Source: Rhizobium oryziradicis
GTDB taxonomy: Bacteria; Pseudomonadota; Alphaproteobacteria; Rhizobiales; Rhizobiaceae
Assembly (NCBI RefSeq): GCF_001939045.1
Contig: NZ_MKIM01000033.1
Span: 218,123-282,122, forward strand
Direction: 5' to 3'
DNA length: 64,000 bases
Shown here: in pieces, positions 59,503 through 64,000 of the stretch
Position numbering within the stretch: position 1 is the stretch's first letter
How the letters are laid out: each line of letters begins with the position of its first letter
The notes under the pieces: generated by a model
Database searches by the model: none
Told to the model about the DNA's origin: nothing
What the model saw: the letters and a program-made list of their open reading frames with translations, nothing else
Made by a program: the position numbers and the translations under genes

Positions 59503-61146
59503 ATGGGGTCAACCGTCGTCATCATCAACCTGTGCGGAGCCGTCGCCCTGCTGTTGTTCGGTCTCTCGCAGGTCAAGGACGGTGTGTCACGGGCCTTTGG
59601 CGCGCGGCTGCGCACCGCGCTGTCCACAGGCACGCGAACCGGGCTGCGCTCGTTTGTTTCCGGCTTTTTTGCAACCATTGCATTGCAAAGTTCAACGGCA
59701 ACCGCCCTCATGACGGCATCATTTGTCGAGCGTGAGCTTGTTAAACCGCGCATGGCGCAGATTGTGCTGCTCGGTGCCAATGTCGGCACGGCCGTGACGG
59801 CGTGGATTGTCGGCTTTGGCCTCGCATGGCTCTCACCCCTGTTGATTTTCATCGGTATTGGATTTTATCGCGCATCGTCGTCAAACCGGCAGGGACTGGG
59901 TGGTGCTTTGATCGGCATTGGCCTGATGCTGTTGTCGCTGCATCTGATGAGCGCCGCGACCGAGCCTTTGCGGGAATCGTCCGCCTTGCTTGCGTTTATC
60001 GGTCTGCTGGATAACGCGTGGCCCGTTGCCTTTGCCTTGTCGGCGTGCATCGCATTTATCTCGTCGTCCAGCCTGGCTGCGGTGGTTTTGATCCTTTCTG
60101 TGTCGTCCACGGGCGCTGTGCCGCCAGCACTTATTCTGGTTCTGGTGCTGGGGGCCAATTTTGGAGGAGCGATTCCGCCGTTTATTGCATCGATCGGCAC
60201 GGCTGCGTCTGCCCGGCGTGTTACGCTGGCCAATCTGATTGTGCGCGGCGTTGGTTGTATCATCGTCTTGCCGCTGGCCGGGTATGGTGGTGTGCTTTTA
60301 CAAATGTTGCCAACCCCGCACACAATGTTGCCGGTGGATGCACATCTGGCGTTTAATATCCTGCTTGCGCTTATTGCCTGGCCATTTTCCACAGCACTCG
60401 CACATTGGATGACACGACTGGTGGCCGATGAGGTTAAGCCCGATATGGCCCCAAAGTTCCTCGACCGGCATGATCTGAGTAGCCCGGTGATTGCTCTCGC
60501 CAGCGCCACCCGCGAAGTGCTGGGGGTTGGCGATATGATCGAGCGTATGTTGATGAAGACCTCGGATGCGTTTACCCGCAACGACCTCTCGCAATTGGCA
60601 GAAGTGGCCCCGCTGGAACGCCGGGTGGATATGCTGCAACAGGAGGTCAAGGTCTATCTTTCGATGCTCGGGCGTGTGGGCCTGAGCGACGAAAATAGCC
60701 GCCGTTCCATCCATATCATCGACTACGCCATTAATCTTGAACACATCGGCGACATCATTGAAAAGGGTCTGGTGCAGCAGGTGACCAAGAAGATCACGCT
60801 CGGCTTGAAATTTTCAGATGATGGCTATGAAGAGTTGATGCGGCTGATGAATCTGACCATCGACAACCTAGGGGTTGCACAAACCATTTTTGTAACGCGC
60901 GATTTTGCCCTTGCCCGCCAGATGATGGAAGTAAAGGTCGAGGTGCGGCGCATGGAAAAAGAATCGGCCGAGCGCCATCTGAAGCGTCTTCAAGACGGAC
61001 GCCTTGAAAGCCTGCAAACGAGTTCACTCCACCTTGATTTGTTGCGTGACCTCAAGCGCATCAACGCCCACATCATCTCTGTCGCACACCCAATTCTGGA
61101 TGAAAGCGGTGTGCTTGTGGAGAGCAGGCTTCGAGCTTCGCAGTAA
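59503..61146 (+). CDS. Na/Pi-cotransporter-family protein with PhoU-like tail
   Basis: A 547-residue membrane protein (MGSTVVIINLCGAVALLLFG). Two Na-Pi repeats: FATIALQSSTATALMTASFV and CIAFISSSSLAAVVLILSV, each with the QSS-type signature (the second as SSS). A cytoplasmic C-terminal region of about 180 residues (LAEVAPLERRVDMLQQEVKV, DYAINLEHIGDIIEKGL) is PhoU-like helical. Members such as YjbB export or exchange phosphate. Its place after ugp could reflect release of phosphate from imported glycerol-3-phosphate; this is inference. Confidence 0.85.
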   Translation: MGSTVVIINLCGAVALLLFGLSQVKDGVSRAFGARLRTALSTGTRTGLRSFVSGFFATIALQSSTATALMTASFVERELVKPRMAQIVLLGANVGTAVTAWIVGFGLAWLSPLLIFIGIGFYRASSSNRQGLGGALIGIGLMLLSLHLMSAATEPLRESSALLAFIGLLDNAWPVAFALSACIAFISSSSLAAVVLILSVSSTGAVPPALILVLVLGANFGGAIPPFIASIGTAASARRVTLANLIVRGVGCIIVLPLAGYGGVLLQMLPTPHTMLPVDAHLAFNILLALIAWPFSTALAHWMTRLVADEVKPDMAPKFLDRHDLSSPVIALASATREVLGVGDMIERMLMKTSDAFTRNDLSQLAEVAPLERRVDMLQQEVKVYLSMLGRVGLSDENSRRSIHIIDYAINLEHIGDIIEKGLVQQVTKKITLGLKFSDDGYEELMRLMNLTIDNLGVAQTIFVTRDFALARQMMEVKVEVRRMEKESAERHLKRLQDGRLESLQTSSLHLDLLRDLKRINAHIISVAHPILDESGVLVESRLRASQ

Positions 61147-61347
61147 AGTTTACATCAAGCGATAAAATCCAGGGCGGCACGATACTCTCGCGTGTTGCAT
61201 CTGCTGCTGCCAAACTGTGCCACATCATTGCTCACGCTTTATGCGCAGGGACAGGCTGGACCAAAATTTGCTCTTCTTTCGTGTCAAATTCCAGCAAGAG
61301 AGAGGTTGTGCGGCCTTTTTTTGCAAAAAGTGTACTTTGAAATAATG

Positions 61348-61419
61348 CATCAAAAGGTTGTTTTCACATTGACAAATACAATCAATAGTGATTTTAATTT
61401 AAAAAAACAACCTTTGATG
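61348..61419 (+). promoter_or_regulatory. promoter enclosed by inverted repeats, upstream of the collar gene
   Basis: TTGACA (61369-61374), 18 bases, TTTAAT (61393-61398). This promoter lies between CATCAAAAGGTTGTTTT (61348-61364) and AAAACAACCTTTGATG (61404-61419), inverse repeats that differ by one extra A. The right arm is in the 5' leader, next to the ribosome site GATGGAG before ATG 61430. Confidence 0.55.
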
Positions 61420-61429
61420 GAGTTGCCTT

Positions 61430-62125
61430 ATGGAAGCGTATCTGGGAACAATTTTCATTATCCCCTACAATTTTGCGATGTATGGCAGCCAATATTGCCT
61501 TGGACAGACGGTGCAACTGTCTCAAGCCCAAGCGCTTTATTCTCTTATCGGCAATATTTACGGTGGTACTCCCGGTCAAAATTTCAAGCTCCCCAATTTG
61601 CAGGGGCAAGTTCCGATTGGCGTTGGCACGCTTGGCACTGTCAATTACATCCTTGGTACCCAATATGGTGCCGCCTCACACAGTTTGAGCCTCGGTAACC
61701 TGCCAAACCATACTCATCAAGCAGCATTTACGCCTCAAACGGGCCCTCAGTCGGTGACGATTCCGTCTGTGCCAAACACATTGGATGTCAAGGTTGATGT
61801 TGATGTTTACGGCGGCGGCGGCGATACGACGATTCCAACCTCTGCGAAAAATATGCTTGCAGGCGGTTCTGCTGCTGCGACAAAGATATATAATTCACCG
61901 CAAACGACCAATCTGGTAAAGCTTTCAAATGTGAACACAACTGTCACTGGCAGCGCCGGTTCTCCTTCGACGACAGTGAGTGTTGACACGGTGACGGGTG
62001 GCACGGTCGCTATTAGTCCAGACGTGCGCGGTGGCATAGCGCAGGTGCCATTGCCCGTGATTCAGCCTTCCCTTGCTTTGAATTTCATCATCGCAGTTGA
62101 TGGCATTTATCCGCAACGCCCATGA
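61430..62125 (+). CDS. phage-tail-collar (Mdp/MTP-type) protein
   Basis: A 231-residue protein. MEAYLGTIFIIPYNFAMYGS, YCLGQTVQLSQAQALYSLIG, NIYGGTPGQNFKLPNLQGQV and PIGVG is the collar domain found in tail fibres and in microcystin-dependent-protein homologues; LGNLPNHTHQAAF is the metal-binding HTH tripeptide motif. The rest is Thr/Ser/Gly rich with beta-strand character. No phage genes are nearby. The next gene overlaps by ATGA and encodes DUF6916, its usual partner. Function unknown, likely a surface or extracellular fibre protein. Confidence 0.85.
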   Translation: MEAYLGTIFIIPYNFAMYGSQYCLGQTVQLSQAQALYSLIGNIYGGTPGQNFKLPNLQGQVPIGVGTLGTVNYILGTQYGAASHSLSLGNLPNHTHQAAFTPQTGPQSVTIPSVPNTLDVKVDVDVYGGGGDTTIPTSAKNMLAGGSAAATKIYNSPQTTNLVKLSNVNTTVTGSAGSPSTTVSVDTVTGGTVAISPDVRGGIAQVPLPVIQPSLALNFIIAVDGIYPQRP

Positions 62126-62445
62126 CAATATCCATAGCAACCGTTGAAGCATCTTTGTTTCAGGCGCACGAGGGCGCTTACTTTCAGATGTCGGATGATC
62201 AGGGCTTTAGCGAAAAGGTCTACCTCAAGCGCTGTCGCGAAAACCCGCAATGTGGGGTTCCGGGGGCAAAAAGAGTGCCGTTTTCGCTGGAATTTGAAGC
62301 TTCAGAAGAGGGGGTGCCACATTTTCATGTCGGAGATTTTTCCTTTTCGCACCCGGATATTGGCCTCCTGGGGCCGGTCTGTGTTGGCCGAATACTCAAT
62401 CCGGCATCGCCCAATCTGGCCTTGTTTCAGGTTGTGTTCGGCTAG
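62122..62445 (+). CDS. DUF6916-family protein
   Basis: A 107-residue protein. VPFSLEFEASEEGVPHFHVG and DFSFSHPDIGLLGPVCVGRI follow the family plan (R-x-PFSLxF ... H-x-x-x-G-x-x-x-x-F-x-x-P), and it ends LALFQVVFG. DUF6916 genes sit after collar-type genes in many bacteria. It may be a chaperone or baseplate-like partner; no function is established to my knowledge. Start overlaps the collar stop (ATGA). Confidence 0.75.
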   Translation: MTISIATVEASLFQAHEGAYFQMSDDQGFSEKVYLKRCRENPQCGVPGAKRVPFSLEFEASEEGVPHFHVGDFSFSHPDIGLLGPVCVGRILNPASPNLALFQVVFG

Positions 62446-62542
62446 AGCGTTTCCAGGAAAAGTGCGTCGCGGCTTTCCGCCCGTAAACACGTAAAAACTG
62501 AGGGTTAGAGCGATAGAGTGTTTCCATGAAATACTCTATCGC
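62446..62542. repeat. Rhizobiales-type intergenic repeat (diverged copy 3) plus hairpin
   Basis: AGGAAAAGTGCGTCGCGGCT with TTTCC resembles the core of the repeats at 40082 and 48371. At 62510-62542 GCGATAGAGT and ACTCTATCGC form a perfect 10-bp stem, extended inside by TTTC/GAAA. It separates the collar/DUF6916 pair from the acetyltransferase gene. Confidence 0.55.
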
Positions 62543-62683
62543 CTGGATCCATTGGAAATGGCTTTAGGTATTTCTTTTGTCAATATTTCAAACTGCGGAT
62601 GCATTCGAGATATTTGCAATGTCTTCAAGGCCAGGGTGCTTCAACATCTTCGAGCCTGTTATAAGCATGAAAGGGGACGTGTT

Positions 62684-63208
62684 ATGGCGGGCCTGAATGG
62701 TTCATTTGCGCTACCAGGCAATCTGGCCTTGCGGTTCACGGGTGCGGATGACGAGCCGTTTTTGTTTCAATTGCTCAAGGAGGCGCGTCCCTGGCTGTCT
62801 TGGGCGGAAGGAAACAGCGATTTCTTGCGCGTGTTGCACGAACAGCAATTCAACGCGATACGAACCGGATTGGGGCAAGCCTATCCGGAGCATATGGATC
62901 TGATCATTGAAGATTGCGGTATCCGTGTGGGGCGATTGGTGGTTTCTCTGGGCTACAGCGAATGGCGCTTGTCTGAGTTGCAACTTCTGACGGGCGCGCA
63001 AGGAAAAGGCATAGGCTCCGGTGTGATTCGGAGTTTGCAGACGGCGGCGGCAAGGCTTTCCTTGCCAATCACACTGTCGACGCCCATGTTTGGCTCCCAC
63101 GGACCTCACGTGTATCATCGTTTGGGTTTTCAAGTGACAGAAGTATCTCCTCCACACTACCATATGCAATGGATGCCCCCTCAGGTTGTGGCAAGTATGC
63201 AACATTAG
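62684..63208 (+). CDS. GNAT-family N-acetyltransferase
   Basis: A 174-residue protein from ATG 62684 (AAGGGG 9 bases upstream; the frame is open from 62552 but the added residues fit no family). ALRFTGADDEPFLFQLLKEA is a GNAT beginning, LTGAQGKGIGSGVIRSLQTA the acetyl-CoA motif (Q/R-x-x-G-x-G/A as QGKGIG), and HVYHRLGFQVTE the end of the fold. GNAT genes often accompany collar/DUF6916 pairs, so it may modify one of those proteins; the target is unknown. Confidence 0.82.
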   Translation: MAGLNGSFALPGNLALRFTGADDEPFLFQLLKEARPWLSWAEGNSDFLRVLHEQQFNAIRTGLGQAYPEHMDLIIEDCGIRVGRLVVSLGYSEWRLSELQLLTGAQGKGIGSGVIRSLQTAAARLSLPITLSTPMFGSHGPHVYHRLGFQVTEVSPPHYHMQWMPPQVVASMQH

Positions 63209-63324
63209 TAAAAAAACAAAACACATTGCCGACACAATTTAACAACCCTGACTAGAGTGCGCAGCGAGATGTGCTAATTCGGTTTAATAAACCGTAGTTT
63301 GCATATTGCGATGGTAATGTCTTG

Positions 63325-64000
63325 ATGCTTGTGGGGTGGCTTGTGGTTCGGCAAGAAATTTTGAGGCCTGTGTTTGGCTGGATATTGGCATTCACCAGCG
63401 TGCTTTTACGTCGGAGCTTTAAAGGGCTTTTCTTGCTTTTGGTCGCCGTATTGGCAGCTGGGCAATCTCATGCAGCGCTCTCAACGGCCTGTGCGGCAAT
63501 TAATACGGATTGGGGTGCCGGTGTTACTCGCGATATTACGTCTGGCACTGATTATTTTGAAAAAGAATATGATACTGGGCTAAACGCTGGCGAGAGGCTG
63601 AGTTGGAGTTATTCCTTTTCTGGAGATGGATATCAAAACAACGGTTACGCTAATGCTTCAATTATAGTAAGCAGTTATGATGACCCTATCATGGAGCCGA
63701 CTAATATTGGTTCGAATCCCAGCGGCTCCGGTGCCCAAACGTTTACGACCGGAGTAGCCAATGCTGACAGTATTTATATTGCAATCGATGCCGGTAATAG
63801 GTCGGGAACGCCAAATAAGAGCGTAACGTTGCAAGTTACGTGTTCGGACGGGAGTGCTGCGCATTCTACAGATGCGACTCTTTCGAACCTGACACTCTCA
63901 ACCGGCACACTGTCTCCAAGCTTTGCCTCTGGCACGTTGAGCTACTCGGCAAGTGTTGCAAACGCAGTGTCGACGCTGACGGTCACGCCGACGGTTGCGG
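63325..64000 (+). CDS. secreted cadherin-like beta-sandwich protein, 3' end beyond the window
   Basis: The frame is open from ATG 63325 to the window edge (225 codons). An unusually long leader precedes the hydrophobic core KGLFLLLVAVLAAGQSHA and a cleavage site before ALSTAC, as in extended signal peptides of autotransporters; a GTG at 63400 is an alternative start. The mature part is Ser/Thr/Gly rich. Near the edge, ATLSNLTLSTGTLSPSF and SYSASVANAVSTLTVTP are the start of a cadherin-like beta-sandwich (PF12733-type) domain, often repeated in large adhesins. Probably a long surface or autotransported protein. Confidence 0.6.
   Translation, partial: MLVGWLVVRQEILRPVFGWILAFTSVLLRRSFKGLFLLLVAVLAAGQSHAALSTACAAINTDWGAGVTRDITSGTDYFEKEYDTGLNAGERLSWSYSFSGDGYQNNGYANASIIVSSYDDPIMEPTNIGSNPSGSGAQTFTTGVANADSIYIAIDAGNRSGTPNKSVTLQVTCSDGSAAHSTDATLSNLTLSTGTLSPSFASGTLSYSASVANAVSTLTVTPTVA

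Noticed and set aside
61430..62445. Prophage
   Set aside because: Only collar-type and DUF6916 genes; no capsid, terminase, integrase or lysis genes in the window.
1..64000. CRISPR array, rRNA or tRNA genes
   Set aside because: No regularly spaced direct repeats and no recognisable rRNA or tRNA sequence were seen; a covariance-model scan was not possible.

Overview
The window looks like a chromosomal or chromid segment of an alphaproteobacterium, most likely order Hyphomicrobiales (Rhizobiales), perhaps near Brucellaceae/Rhizobiaceae. The basis is gene content (iron-sulfur bacterial photolyase plus DUF2805 partner, HutC-type regulator, Ugp transporter, IdnD/GntK sugar-acid genes, VgrG island) and short palindromic intergenic repeats with a GGAAAAGTG core that are typical of this order. 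No species can be named from the sequence alone. I found no rRNA, tRNA, CRISPR array or replication origin.

Layout. 1-9.7 kb: end of an IlvD/Edd dehydratase; a quinone/aromatic-stress cluster (pirin, esterase, ring-cleaving VOC dioxygenase) divergent from a LysR regulator across a 25-bp palindrome; an outer-membrane barrel protein; a DsbB variant with its DUF5993 micro-protein; a secreted lipase-like hydrolase; an MscS channel. 9.7-16.9 kb: a surface-glycan cassette (sulfotransferase-like, methyltransferase, two DegT-type aminotransferases, WbqC, repeat/glycosyltransferase-like protein) lying between two outward-facing IS6-family ends. 17-25.6 kb: an XRE regulator divergent from a desaturase-like membrane enzyme and a PhnD-like protein without signal peptide, convergent with a six-gene operon: OpuC/EgtU-type quaternary-amine ABC importer, HutC-type repressor, and an ammonia-lyase homologue that has lost exactly the Ala-Ser-Gly triad that forms the MIO cofactor. 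This is the best candidate for an under-described system: uptake and trimethylamine elimination of a histidine betaine such as ergothioneine or hercynine.

25.8-31 kb is a graveyard of IS3, IS5, hydrolase and exonuclease remnants around a NodL/Maa-type acetyltransferase and a KdgT permease. 31-37.2 kb is an orphan type VI secretion island: VgrG, DUF4123 adaptor, HNH/EndoVII-like nuclease effector, a truncated and an intact SUKH immunity gene, an ATP-grasp-like protein and PAAR. 37.3-42.3 kb: a broken IS3 element, two photolyases, a DUF2805 gene and an IS6 remnant.

42.3-47 kb is a Dpp/Nik-type ABC importer operon. 47.2-54.8 kb is a LacI-controlled sugar-acid regulon (gluconate/idonate type) whose two divergent intergenic regions each carry a GntR/IdnR-like box; it is followed by ugpBAEC, a Na/Pi-cotransporter-type protein, a phage-collar/DUF6916/GNAT cassette whose promoter lies between inverted repeats, and the start of a secreted cadherin-like beta-sandwich protein that runs off the right edge.
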